Below are positions 12,203 through 19,685 of a stretch of 20,755 nt of DNA, in pieces. The first letter of the stretch is position 1; each line of letters starts with the position of its first letter. The position numbers and the translations under genes are program-made. Source of the stretch: Zipacnadum sp036504235 (GTDB taxonomy: Bacteria; Armatimonadota; Zipacnadia; Zipacnadales; Zipacnadaceae); the NCBI GenBank assembly GCA_036504235.1, contig DASXVN010000056.1, positions 1 through 20,755 on the forward strand, given 5' to 3'. The notes under the pieces are model-generated. The model had not been told where the DNA came from. It did not search any database and saw nothing but the letters and a program-made list of their open reading frames with translations.

Positions 12203-13746
12203 ACCTGCTCCGCCTCCGCGAGGGCCCGGGGGAGATAGTCCAGCAGATCGCCGGCGGCCAGGGAGCGGGCCGCGTACTCGGCGGCATACAGGTCGGCCGC
12301 CAGGCCGTGATAGTAGGCGGCGGCCGCGGCCGCGGCGGCGGGCGGCGCGCCTCCCGCCAGGAAGGCCCCGAGCACGCCGGCCAGCACGTCGCCCGTGCCG
12401 CCGCTGGCCAGGCCATCGTTACCGGTGGGGTTGAGCAGCGCCTCGCCGCCAGGTTCCACGCAGACCGTGCCCGCGCCCTTGAGCAGCACCACGCAATCCA
12501 GATCGGCGGCGGCTGAGCGTCCGGCGGCGAGGCGGTCCGCCTGAATCTCTTCTCCGGAGCGCCCGGTCAGGCGCGCCAGCTCGCCCGGATGCGGCGTGAG
12601 CACGGTGGGGCGGCGGCGTCGGCGCAGGGGCGTGAGGTCGCCGGCCAGAGCGTTGAGACCGTCGGCGTCCACCACCAGCGGGCAGCGGAGTTGGGCCACC
12701 AGTTGCGCCACCAGCGCGGCGGTTTCCGGGTGCCGGCCCAGGCCCGGACCGAGCAGCACGGCGTCACAAGATTCCGCGTGCGCCAGCAGCCCCGGCAGCG
12801 CCGCGCGGGCCAGGGTGCCGGCCTCCGTCTCCGGCTGGGGGAGGGTGATCGGCTCGGTGCATTTGACCTCCAGCACGGGCGCCAGGCTCTGGGGCGCGGC
12901 CAGGTAGACCAGCCCTGCGCCGGCCCGCACGGCGGCGGAGGCCGCCAGGGTCGCGGCGCCGGTCATGCCCCGCGAGCCGGAGACGATCAGCAGCCGCCCG
13001 GCGTCGCCCTTGTGCATCGCGGGACCGCGGACCGGCAGGCAGGCCGCGGCCAGCCCCGGCGTGACCAGCTCGGTCTGCAGGTCGCTCGACTCCAGCAGCT
13101 CCCGGGGCAGCGAAAGGTCCACGACCTCAATCTCGCCACAGTAGGCGCGACCGGGGTAGCAGTACAGGCCCGGTTTGCCCAGGCCCAAAGTGAGCGTGAG
13201 ATCGGCGGGGGCCGCCACGCCCATGATCGCGCCGGTCTCGGAGTTCACGCCGGAGGGAATATCCACCGCCAGCACCGGGGCCAGGCAGTCTTCCAGCAGC
13301 CCCAGCGCGCGGCCGATCTCGCCGCGGATCGGCCCGCTCAGGCCGGTGCCGAGCAGGGCGTCCACGACCAGCCCGGCTCCGCTCAGCGCGCGGCGCAGCG
13401 CCGCCGGGGAGGGCTGCTCCACCAGGGGGACGCCAAAGCGGCGGGCCAGGGCGTAGTTGGTGGCCGCGTCGCCCCGCAGCCGGTCGGCGGCGGCCAGCAG
13501 GAAGACCTGCACCGGCAGATCGCGGTTGTGCAGGTGCCGGGCGGCGACCAGCCCGTCGCCCCCATTGTTCCCCGGTCCGCAGAGCAGCACCACCGGTCCC
13601 GGCTCGCCGGAGGCCTGCCAGCGGGACTCCGCGGCGCGGGCGACGGCGCTCCCGGCGTTCTCCATCAGGACCAGGCCGGGAATCCCCCACTCCTCGCTCG
13701 CCCGGCGGTCAATTTGTCTCATCTGCTCGGCGGTGGCCAGCTTCAT
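12199..13746 (-). CDS. nnr: Bifunctional NAD(P)H-hydrate repair enzyme Nnr (epimerase/dehydratase)
   Basis: Nnr repairs hydrated NAD(P)H: the N-terminal domain epimerises R- and S-NAD(P)HX and the C-terminal domain dehydrates S-NADPHX using ADP or ATP. The epimerase half shows MENAGSAVA (28-36), CGPGNNGGDGLVAAR (56-70) and LAVDIPSGVNSETG. The dehydratase half shows LGPGLGR, VDADGLNAL, LTPHPGEL and the nucleotide-binding GNDGLASGGTGDVL with the catalytic GTGD near 450-453. The full 515 residues match the fused YjeF-type protein. There is an eight-alanine run near 471-478, probably harmless. ATG 13746 follows AGGGGA, and the stop overlaps the deacetylase start. Confidence 0.95.
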   Translation of the reverse strand: MKLATAEQMRQIDRRASEEWGIPGLVLMENAGSAVARAAESRWQASGEPGPVVLLCGPGNNGGDGLVAARHLHNRDLPVQVFLLAAADRLRGDAATNYALARRFGVPLVEQPSPAALRRALSGAGLVVDALLGTGLSGPIRGEIGRALGLLEDCLAPVLAVDIPSGVNSETGAIMGVAAPADLTLTLGLGKPGLYCYPGRAYCGEIEVVDLSLPRELLESSDLQTELVTPGLAAACLPVRGPAMHKGDAGRLLIVSGSRGMTGAATLAASAAVRAGAGLVYLAAPQSLAPVLEVKCTEPITLPQPETEAGTLARAALPGLLAHAESCDAVLLGPGLGRHPETAALVAQLVAQLRCPLVVDADGLNALAGDLTPLRRRRRPTVLTPHPGELARLTGRSGEEIQADRLAAGRSAAADLDCVVLLKGAGTVCVEPGGEALLNPTGNDGLASGGTGDVLAGVLGAFLAGGAPPAAAAAAAAYYHGLAADLYAAEYAARSLAAGDLLDYLPRALAEAEQV

Positions 13747-13787
13747 AGCGTTGTCCCCCTGCGCGGCGGAAGGAGAAAGCGACTTCA

Positions 13788-15635
13788 GTGCGCAATATGG
13801 TAGACGGTTTCTCCGCCGAAAGCCCTCAGACCTCGGCCCAGCCGCCGGAGGAAGACGACTCGCACCCGATGAGACCGCGATTTTCCCTAAAAGGGCACCT
13901 CCCTGTTCGGCGACTGCATCGGCCGCCCTCCCGCCCCGGAGCCGGCGCGGCGCCGCCGGCGGGGATTCCCGGCTCAGAGTTGCCGGAGGGCCGCCTGCAC
14001 CTGCGCCCGGTGGACTGGTACACCGTCGCCGGCCTGGCGGCGGCGACCCTGCTCACGCGCATCGTGCTCTGGCCGGCGCTGATTACGCAGCCGGAGGGGG
14101 CCCAAATCGCCTGGGCCCTGCAGCGTTTTGACGTGACCCTCGGTCATCCCCCCGCCCCTGGAGCGCTGCTGTTCCTGGCGGGCGCGCGCCTGCTGAGCGG
14201 CCTGGGCGTGGCTCCCGCCACCGCGCTGCTGCTGACCACCGCCCTGCTGAGCGTCGTGGCCGTGGGGGGGCTGTACCTGCTGGCGCTGGCCATGTTCGGT
14301 CGCCGGGTGGCCCTGGCCGCCGGGCTGCTCCTGCTTTGGCACAATGGCTTCTGGAGCGCGGGCCTTCGGCATGATACGGTGGTCGCAGGCGCGGCCGGGA
14401 TGGTCCTGGTGGCCTTGGCCGGCTACCGCGCCTGGCGGGAGCCGCGGAGTTCTTGGCCCCTGTACTGCGCCGCGCTGGTGGGCGGGGCCGGCGGGCTGCA
14501 GCCGCCGCTGCTGCTCCTCGCCGCGCCCCTGTGGCTGTGGTGCTGCCGCCGGACGGACCGTCGCCAGCTGCTCCAGGGACTGGGCCTGGTGGTCGGGCTA
14601 ACCGCGTTCTGGCTGGTGATTGGCGCCACGCTGACGGGGAGCTTTGACCAGTACGCCGCGGCCGGCCTCGCGCAGTGGCGGGAGGTGCTCCGGCCCGCCT
14701 CGGTACTCGGCGGGGCCGGCGGCCTGCTAGCCGGCGGGAGCCCTCTCGCCAGCCTGGGCTGGCTGCCTTTTGCCGTCTACGGGGCGGGGCGGGCGCTGCG
14801 CCTGGACTACGCGGCCCGGGACCAACGCGTGCAGTTGATCTGGCTGCTGCTCCTGCCGCCCTTCCTGGGGCGACTGCTGTTTCCGGCGGAGGGCTTCGCC
14901 GCGGCGGTGGCGTATGCTCCGGGTTTGGCGCTGCTGGCCGGGCTGGGGGTCAATCTGCTCGCCGCCGACGCGGCGGCCCTGAGCCACAGCCGCTCCGGAG
15001 CCCGGCGTAACGCGGCGGTGGCGCCGCTGGCCTTGGGCCTCTCCGCCGCCTGCGTCCTCAATTTCTCGGCCTTCCTGATCGGCCCAGGGCCAGCGCTCAA
15101 CCGGGCGGTGGAGAGCCTGCAGGCGCGGCTGGACTATCTGCAGCGTTTTGAGCGTTCCGACACCGTGCTGGTGCAGTCGGACGTCCGCGGCGACTATGAG
15201 GCGGTGAGCTTCTACCTCCCCCGGTTCCAGGCGTACCTGCTGGAGAGCACCTTGCCCCGGCCGCGAGAGAGCTTGCTGCAGCCTGGCCCGATCCTCCTGG
15301 GGGAGGACGTGCGGCGCGTGGTCTTCCTCAACCCGGACGCCCGGGTCCAGCACGACACTAATGTGGCGACGCTGGAGCAGGGCGCGCGGCTGCGGCTGCT
15401 GGAGTTGGCGCCCGGGCGGTGGGAGATGCACTCCGGCTCCGGCGGCGTCTGGTTCACGCCGCTCTCGCTGTTGCCGCCGGCGGAGGGCAGCCTCGCGCCG
15501 AGCGGGGCGGGGGAGACTCCGTCCGGGGACCAGGAGGGGGCCAGTCGCGCCCGGCCGCTGATCGGGGGCTCCGCGCCGGAGGGGGAGAGCCCGCCGGAAA
15601 CCCCGGCGCCGCCGATTGTGCTGGGCGGCGACTGA
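13788..15635 (+). CDS. Multi-spanning membrane protein, GT-C/PMT-like glycosyltransferase candidate
   Basis: A 615-residue membrane protein. Residues 1-75 are hydrophilic, proline- and arginine-rich, and probably cytoplasmic. About 8-10 hydrophobic segments follow, between roughly 77 and 432 (for example 77-96, 143-170, 172-188, 198-212, 240-252, 264-283, 349-365, 373-392, 410-430). A soluble domain of about 130 residues comes next, then a proline/glycine/glutamate-rich tail from about 560. The HPPAPGALLFLAG segment after the first loop and the overall layout recall protein mannosyltransferase/ArnT (GT39, GT83) enzymes that use lipid-linked sugars. The usual acidic loop motif is not clear: a PEGAQ occurs where an acidic pair is expected. 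The start is uncertain: GTG 13788 or ATG 13797, both far from AAGGAG. It is divergent from nnr with a 41-base gap. Confidence 0.6.
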   Translation: MRNMVDGFSAESPQTSAQPPEEDDSHPMRPRFSLKGHLPVRRLHRPPSRPGAGAAPPAGIPGSELPEGRLHLRPVDWYTVAGLAAATLLTRIVLWPALITQPEGAQIAWALQRFDVTLGHPPAPGALLFLAGARLLSGLGVAPATALLLTTALLSVVAVGGLYLLALAMFGRRVALAAGLLLLWHNGFWSAGLRHDTVVAGAAGMVLVALAGYRAWREPRSSWPLYCAALVGGAGGLQPPLLLLAAPLWLWCCRRTDRRQLLQGLGLVVGLTAFWLVIGATLTGSFDQYAAAGLAQWREVLRPASVLGGAGGLLAGGSPLASLGWLPFAVYGAGRALRLDYAARDQRVQLIWLLLLPPFLGRLLFPAEGFAAAVAYAPGLALLAGLGVNLLAADAAALSHSRSGARRNAAVAPLALGLSAACVLNFSAFLIGPGPALNRAVESLQARLDYLQRFERSDTVLVQSDVRGDYEAVSFYLPRFQAYLLESTLPRPRESLLQPGPILLGEDVRRVVFLNPDARVQHDTNVATLEQGARLRLLELAPGRWEMHSGSGGVWFTPLSLLPPAEGSLAPSGAGETPSGDQEGASRARPLIGGSAPEGESPPETPAPPIVLGGD

Positions 15636-15644
15636 GGGGCCACG

Positions 15645-15668
15645 CGAACCGCTCCGGGGGCGGTTTCG
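15645..15668 (+). terminator. Hairpin after the membrane-protein gene
   Basis: CGAACCGC and CGGTTTCG form a stem with one bulged base around a short G-rich loop, beginning nine bases after the stop codon at 15635 and followed by TCTCT. The T-run is weak, so this is a tentative terminator or transcript-stabilising hairpin. The remainder of 15669-15742 shows only the cupin ribosome site. Confidence 0.35.
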
Positions 15669-15742
15669 TCTCTAGGGTGTCGGGCGCGTTCGCCCGGCCC
15701 CGGCGCGGCGGCCGGCACTCTCTGGTTTCAGGAGGCAGGGCC

Positions 15743-16111
15743 ATGCTCCGCATAGACGCTCTCCAAGAGGAAGAAAAGCACCCGCAGGCGCCGCAGACCC
15801 AGGGGGTCGCCGTTCAGTGGCTACTCGATGAGCAACGGGGCTCGCCGCACTTCGGGCTGCAGCGCTTTGTGGTCGAGGTCGGCGGCCAGACCGTCTTGCA
15901 CCGGCACGAGTGGGAGCACGCGATCTACGTGCTCAGCGGCGAGGGCGAACTGATCGGCGAGGACGTGACCTTCCCGCTGCAGCGCGACACCGCGGTGCTG
16001 GTCGCTCCCGGCGAGAAGCACCAGTTCCGCAATACCGGCGACAAGCCGCTCAAATACCTGGTGGTGGTCCCCAGCGGGCCCGCCACCATTCACCAGCCTC
16101 CCGCGAAGTAG
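15743..16111 (+). CDS. Single-domain cupin protein
   Basis: A 122-residue beta-barrel cupin. The first motif is VLHRHEWEHAIYVLSGEGEL (51-70), with H53 and H55 as metal ligands. The second is VLVAPGEKHQFRNTG (86-100), with H93. The canonical glutamate two residues after H58-H59 positions is replaced by alanine (EHAIY where many relatives read EHEVY), so metal binding may use E58 or H59 instead. Small cupins of this kind bind metals and act as dioxygenases, isomerases or sugar-binding proteins; the substrate cannot be told. AGGAGG lies seven bases before ATG 15743, which excludes the long upstream open frame. It is followed after 60 bases by an amidohydrolase on the same strand and probably shares its transcript. 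Confidence 0.85.
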   Translation: MLRIDALQEEEKHPQAPQTQGVAVQWLLDEQRGSPHFGLQRFVVEVGGQTVLHRHEWEHAIYVLSGEGELIGEDVTFPLQRDTAVLVAPGEKHQFRNTGDKPLKYLVVVPSGPATIHQPPAK

Positions 16112-16171
16112 GCGGCGGGGCCGCCCCGCTTTTCCGCTCACCCTCGGGGCAACGAGAGGAAGCAACCGACC

Positions 16172-16966
16172 GTGACGGCTTGGCCCTGCCTGGATTTCCA
16201 TACGCACGTCTTTCCCGATCGCGTCGCGGAGCAGGCGGTGGCCGCGCTGTGGGAGGCCTACCGGGCTGAGCCGCGGGGTCCGGCGACGGTCGCCGGCTTG
16301 CGCGCAGCCCTGGACGAGGCGCAGGTGCAGCAGGCGGTCCTCTGTCCGGTGGCGACGCGGCCTGAGCAGGTCGGCTCGATCAACCGCTGGGTGGTGGCCC
16401 AGGACCCGGAGCGCTTCATCCCCTTTGGCGCCTTGCATCCCGAGTCGGAACACACTGAGGACGAACTGGCCTTCCTCCGCGACCAGGGGGTGCGGGGGGT
16501 CAAGCTGCAGCCGCATTTTCAGGGGTTCGCGCTGGAGTCACCGGCGCTGCTGCGGCTGTTCGAGCGGCTGGAAGGCTTCGTGGTGCTGCTGCACGGGGGC
16601 CAGGAGATAAGGCCGATAGACTTTGTGCCCACCACGCCGGAGCGGGTACGGGCGCTGCATGAGCGCTTCCCCCAGCAGCGACTGGTGATCGCCCACCTGG
16701 GCGGCTACCACATGTGGCAGGAGGTGCGCGACTGCCTCGTGGGGCTGCCGCTGCACTTGGACCTCTCGTACACCTTCGGGCGGCTGGCCGACGAGACCAT
16801 CGCGCAGATCATCGCCGCGCACGGCCCCGAGCGTATCGTGTTCGGCTCCGACTACCCCTGGATGCTCCCCGCCGAGACCCGCGCCGGCCTGGCCCGCCTG
16901 GAATTGCCGGAGGCTCAGGAGCGGGAGATTCTGGCGGAGAATGCGTGGCGGTTGTTGGGGAGGTAG
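16172..16966 (+). CDS. Amidohydrolase-2 family metal-dependent hydrolase
   Basis: A 264-residue TIM-barrel enzyme of the amidohydrolase-related (amidohydrolase 2) family, whose members hydrolyse or decarboxylate ring carboxylates and lactones. Metal and catalytic residues are visible in order: HTH at 10-12 (DFHTHVFPD), VKLQPHF near 110-116, LLHGG with H141, VIAHLGG with H175, and FGSDYPW with D227. The set matches a single divalent metal site. The start is GTG 16172 with GAGAGGAAG about nine bases upstream. It follows the cupin gene by 60 bases. Cupin plus amidohydrolase suggests breakdown of a small ring compound or sugar lactone, but no substrate is identified. Its end is followed by the repeat-rich intergenic region. 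Confidence 0.88.
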   Translation: MTAWPCLDFHTHVFPDRVAEQAVAALWEAYRAEPRGPATVAGLRAALDEAQVQQAVLCPVATRPEQVGSINRWVVAQDPERFIPFGALHPESEHTEDELAFLRDQGVRGVKLQPHFQGFALESPALLRLFERLEGFVVLLHGGQEIRPIDFVPTTPERVRALHERFPQQRLVIAHLGGYHMWQEVRDCLVGLPLHLDLSYTFGRLADETIAQIIAAHGPERIVFGSDYPWMLPAETRAGLARLELPEAQEREILAENAWRLLGR

Positions 16967-16984
16967 GGCGCGGAGCAGGGGAGG

Positions 16985-17020
16985 CCTCACCCCCGGCCCC
17001 TCTCCCTCGCGGGAGAGGGG
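16985..17020. repeat. Palindromic repeat, CCTCACCCCCGGCC type, copy A
   Basis: CCCCTCTCCC (16997-17006) and GGGAGAGGGG (17011-17020) form a perfect 10-bp stem with loop TCGC, led by CCTCACCCCCGG. The same leader and stem recur at 17111-17158 with a longer loop. Confidence 0.7.
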
Positions 17021-17051
17021 GGGAAGGCAGATGCGGGCCGTTTCCCCGTAG

Positions 17052-17071
17052 GGGCGGAGCTTGCTCCGCCC
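17052..17071. repeat. Palindromic repeat, GGGCGGAGC type
   Basis: GGGCGGAGC (17052-17060) and GCTCCGCCC (17063-17071) form a perfect 9-bp stem around TT. It is a different family from its neighbours; no second copy is present in the window. Confidence 0.6.
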
Positions 17072-17110
17072 GCGTCGAAGCGGAAGGGGGAGGCGTGACG
17101 CCAGTTCTTA

Positions 17111-17158
17111 CCTCACCCCCCGGCCCCCTCTCCCGCGCCTGCGGCTTGGGAGAGGGGG
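17111..17158. repeat. Palindromic repeat, CCTCACCCCCGGCC type, copy B
   Basis: CCCCCTCTCCC (17124-17134) and GGGAGAGGGGG (17148-17158) form an 11-bp stem with a 13-base loop. The preceding CCTCACCCCCCGG matches copy A apart from one extra C, showing that this is a repeated element and not chance composition. Confidence 0.7.
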
Positions 17159-17160
17159 AG

Positions 17161-17179
17161 AACGGCGAAGGCTAACGGC
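17161..17179. repeat. Dispersed 19-bp repeat, copy 2
   Basis: AACGGCGAAGGCTAACGGC differs at a single base from the copy at 44-62, about 17 kb away. It sits directly after palindrome copy B. Confidence 0.5.
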
Positions 17180-17200
17180 GGGGAAGCCAGCGGGATAGTT

Positions 17201-17222
17201 CCCCCTCCCTTTAGGGAGGGGG
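17201..17222. repeat. Palindromic repeat, CCCCCTCCC-TTTA type
   Basis: CCCCCTCCC (17201-17209) and GGGAGGGGG (17214-17222) form a perfect 9-bp stem with loop TTTA, followed by TTAGGGGGTAGGG. It is 32 bases from the stop of the pentapeptide-repeat gene and could serve as its 3' hairpin. Confidence 0.6.
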
Positions 17223-17253
17223 TTAGGGGGTAGGGCCGTTAGGCCGTCGCCCG

Positions 17254-18720
17254 CTACTTCCCGGCGCGCGCCACGCGCTGCAGCAGCCCCAGCGCCTGCT
17301 CCTCGGCCGCGGTTGCCTCGCCTAGTAGGTCCACGTTCTGCTTGAGTACCGTCGCGGCGTCACTGCCTGCCGGCGGCGCGGTCGGATCTCCCCAGCGCGC
17401 GGTCAGAGCGTCGGCCTCGGTGCGATAGAGCATCGCCGCCTGCTGCAGGAGCAGCGCCTGCTCGGGGCGGTACAGCCCCGCGGTCGTCTCCAGAAACTTG
17501 GCGCCCAGTCGGCGCGCGCCCGCCAGATCGCGGCGCGGAGCCTCGCCCCACTGCGTGAACTGGGCCAGACGCGCCTGGTCCTCGCCACCCACCGCTACTT
17601 TGGCGACGCTCAGGAGTTGCTGCAACCCGGCCAGCCCGGACAGGCGCGTGCCGCGCGCTCGCGTGTCGGAGAGCGTGGTCACCGCGTTCTGCACGCCGGC
17701 GGCCGCGGTCTGCGCGCGGGTGAGCGGCGGAGCGGGGCGCGACGCCGTGTACATTACGTAGCCGGCGCGGGCGGGGTGCTGTTCGGTGGTGAGCAGCGTA
17801 TCGGCGTCGCCGCGCCAGCATAGCTCCAACTGGTCGGCGGAGAGCCGCAACTCCCCGAAGGGTGGCGCCTGGAAGATGTAGACCTGGTTGCGGCTCTTGC
17901 CCTCAAGGCGGTCGGCCACGGCCCATACCGGCTGGCTCAGGCCGTTGCCGGTCTGCCCGGGCCGCGCGAGGTTCAGCGGCAGCAGGACCACGCGCTTGTC
18001 CTTGAGCGCCTGGGCCAGCGCCCAGAGGGCGTCGGGCCGCCCCTGGTTGTAGGTGAGTTGCGGCTTGATGCCCAGCGTCTGCAGCGCTACCCAGATCGGT
18101 GCATAGGTCACCGGGGTGCCCGGCCAGAGCCTGAAGTTGGCGGAGTCGAAGGCGAAGGAAAAAGCGGTGGTGGACAGCCCCGCGGCCCAGACCAGGCCGT
18201 CACCGCCCGGTCCGGACGCCGGCGGCAGGAGTCGCTCCAGGGCCAGCCCCAGGGCGGGCAGGAAGCGGTCCCCGGCCGGGGACATGCGCAGGTCATTGAG
18301 CTCCGCGCCCGTGAGATTGACACCGGTGAGGTCGGCCCCCAGCAGGTTGATCTCCCGCAGGCGCGCCCCGGTCAGGTCGGCGCCGCGCATCCGGGCGCCG
18401 GTGAGGTCGACCTGCTCGAGGATCGCCCCCCGCAGGAGGACGCCGTCCAGCGAGGCGCCGCTCAGGTTGACGCCGCGGAAAATGGAGCCGCGTAGATCGG
18501 CGCGGTCCCAGGTGCTGCCGGCGGCGGTGAGGTTCTCGAAAGTCAGGCCCGCGAGGTTGTCCCCGGAAAGGTCGGCGCCGGCCAAACCGATGCCGGCGGT
18601 GAGAGTTTCGGTGACTTGCGCCGGGGTCAGGCGGTCCGCGGCCAGAGGTCCGATGCCGAGGCAGACGAGCACGGTGAAAGACAGGGCGAGAAGACGAGCA
18701 GTGAAGCGAGCGTGGGACAT
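17254..18720 (-). CDS. Exported pentapeptide-repeat protein with uncharacterised C-terminal region
   Basis: This 488-residue protein begins with an Arg-containing start, a hydrophobic core (residues 9-25) and a likely signal-peptidase site after PLAA (28), so it is probably exported. Residues about 46-146 are some twenty pentapeptide repeats of the A(D/N)LxG type (for example ADLTGARLREINLLGADLTG), which fold as a right-handed square beta-helix. Residues about 150-350 are not repetitive. A stretch with GLVWAAGLSTTAFSFAF, a later ALQTLGI and DALWALAQALKDKRVVLLPL faintly recalls C39-peptidase/BtrH-like folds, but no catalytic cysteine is evident, so this is weak. The last 150 residues look helical. 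Function is unknown. ATG 18720 has GGGAGGT upstream, and its own promoter lies at 18769-18797. Confidence 0.8.
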   Translation of the reverse strand: MSHARFTARLLALSFTVLVCLGIGPLAADRLTPAQVTETLTAGIGLAGADLSGDNLAGLTFENLTAAGSTWDRADLRGSIFRGVNLSGASLDGVLLRGAILEQVDLTGARMRGADLTGARLREINLLGADLTGVNLTGAELNDLRMSPAGDRFLPALGLALERLLPPASGPGGDGLVWAAGLSTTAFSFAFDSANFRLWPGTPVTYAPIWVALQTLGIKPQLTYNQGRPDALWALAQALKDKRVVLLPLNLARPGQTGNGLSQPVWAVADRLEGKSRNQVYIFQAPPFGELRLSADQLELCWRGDADTLLTTEQHPARAGYVMYTASRPAPPLTRAQTAAAGVQNAVTTLSDTRARGTRLSGLAGLQQLLSVAKVAVGGEDQARLAQFTQWGEAPRRDLAGARRLGAKFLETTAGLYRPEQALLLQQAAMLYRTEADALTARWGDPTAPPAGSDAATVLKQNVDLLGEATAAEEQALGLLQRVARAGK

Positions 18721-18768
18721 GGGAGCCCACCTCCCGGGGAGACTGTGATGTAAGCTGTAACTGGCGTC

Positions 18769-18797
18769 ATTCTAGCAGTTTCCCGGCCTGAAGTAAA
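18769..18797 (-). promoter_or_regulatory. Promoter for the pentapeptide-repeat gene
   Basis: On the minus strand TTTACT (complement of 18792-18797) and TAGAAT (complement of 18769-18774) are 17 bases apart, a reasonable sigma-70 promoter. The leader to ATG 18720 would be about 40 bases. Confidence 0.55.
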
Positions 18798-18831
18798 CGG
18801 GCGAGCCGCCTGACGAGTTATTGAATCCATC

Positions 18832-18861
18832 TTGACGAAAGCCCGAGATCTGACCTATACT
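18832..18861 (+). promoter_or_regulatory. Promoter for the SigH-like sigma factor gene
   Basis: TTGACG (18832-18837) and TATACT (18856-18861) are separated by 18 bases. Transcription from about 18868 would give an untranslated leader of roughly 160 bases before ATG 19027. The leader begins with a perfect small hairpin, TCCTTC-TG-GAAGGA, at 18879-18892. I recognise no known riboswitch class in it. Confidence 0.6.
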
Positions 18862-19026
18862 GCGAGTGTCGCCGTCTGTCCTTCTGGAAGGAAGCGCCAG
18901 CCGGCGGACCGGCGCGCGCATCGCGCCCTTGTGGGATGTGACAACCTTGCCGCGGGGCTACTTTTTCGGTAGCCTGGCCTGTGAGCCGGTCGCGGTCGGG
19001 ATCCTGCACAGGGAGGACGTCGTGCC

Positions 19027-19680
19027 ATGCCTTGCAGGTCTGAGCGAGATTGCGCCTCGCCCTTCGGCCTCATGCGCGATGAGGACGTGATTTTCCACGT
19101 CCGGGCCGGACACGCGGGGGCCGTCGAGCACCTGCTGACCAAATACCGCTTCCTGGTGGAAGGCAAAGCGCGGACCTATTATCTGGTCGGCGCGGAGCAT
19201 GAAGACGTGGTCCAGGAAGGCATGATCGGCCTGTTTAAGGCCATTCGCGATTTTTCCGAGCTCGGCCGGGCCGCCTTCCGCTCCTTTGCGGAGTTGTGCA
19301 TCACCCGACAGATTATCACTGCAGTTAAGACCTCCACCCGCCACAAGCACCGGCTCTTCAACCAGTGCGTGTCGCTGGATGCTCCGCCCGGCGGAGAAGA
19401 CTATTGCGACTTGGAGGAGCGGCTGGTGGACTCGCGCGATCTAGACCCCGAGCAGGTGGCCCTGGCGCGAGATTATTGCCAATGCATCATCGGCCAGGTG
19501 CAGGCGGTCTTGTCGGACTTTGAGACCCAGACGCTGGCCTGTTATCTGCAGGGGATGTCGTATCGGGCGGTCGGCGAGCAGCTGGGCTGCCAGGTCAAGC
19601 AGGTGGATAATGCGCTCCAGCGGGCCAAGAAGAAGCTCAGCGATACCCTGCAGGGCGCGAGCGTGACCCCCGAACACTAG
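19027..19680 (+). CDS. RNA polymerase sigma factor, SigH (sigma-30) type
   Basis: A 217-residue group 3/4 sigma factor closely resembling SigH of Firmicutes. Region 2 is very well conserved: VEGKARTYYLVGAEHEDVVQ then EGMIGLFKAIRDF (core binding and -10 recognition), AFRSFAELCITRQIITAVKT and the following TRHKHRLFN stretch. Region 4 holds the helix-turn-helix MSYRAVGEQLGCQVKQVDNALQRAKKKL near the C-terminus (-35 recognition). In Bacillus, SigH controls entry to sporulation and competence; here the role is unknown. ATG 19027 is preceded by GGGAGG at long spacing; ATG 19072 (MRDEDV) resembles the family N-terminus but lacks a ribosome site. The stop is only five bases before a tRNA gene, so sigma factor and tRNA are probably co-transcribed. 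Confidence 0.92.
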   Translation: MPCRSERDCASPFGLMRDEDVIFHVRAGHAGAVEHLLTKYRFLVEGKARTYYLVGAEHEDVVQEGMIGLFKAIRDFSELGRAAFRSFAELCITRQIITAVKTSTRHKHRLFNQCVSLDAPPGGEDYCDLEERLVDSRDLDPEQVALARDYCQCIIGQVQAVLSDFETQTLACYLQGMSYRAVGEQLGCQVKQVDNALQRAKKKLSDTLQGASVTPEH

Positions 19681-19685
19681 GGTGA

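Larger units (their letters stand above)
16967..17253. other. Repeat-packed intergenic region between convergent genes
   Basis: This 287-base stretch lies between the stops of two convergent genes and contains no credible coding frame. It holds four distinct perfect palindromes, listed separately, plus copy 2 of the 19-bp repeat. GGCTAACGGC (17170-17179) is also nearly matched in inverse by GCCGTTAGGCC at 17234-17244, enclosing the fourth palindrome. Such hairpins could terminate or stabilise transcripts from both sides, although none has a proper T-run. Confidence 0.7.

Noticed and set aside
12589..13803. 404-codon plus-strand open frame opposite nnr
   Set aside because: Nnr motifs are all present on the minus strand, and the product is Gln/Arg/Gly-rich shadow sequence.
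18653..18720. Possible lipoprotein signal (VLVC) in the pentapeptide protein
   Set aside because: The residue before the cysteine is valine, not Gly/Ala/Ser, so it does not fit a lipobox; an ordinary signal peptide cut after PLAA is more likely.
18810..18835. SigH-type -10 (GAAT) near 18822 as an autoregulatory promoter
   Set aside because: No AGGA-type -35 element lies at the right distance, whereas a good TTGACG/TATACT promoter is just downstream.
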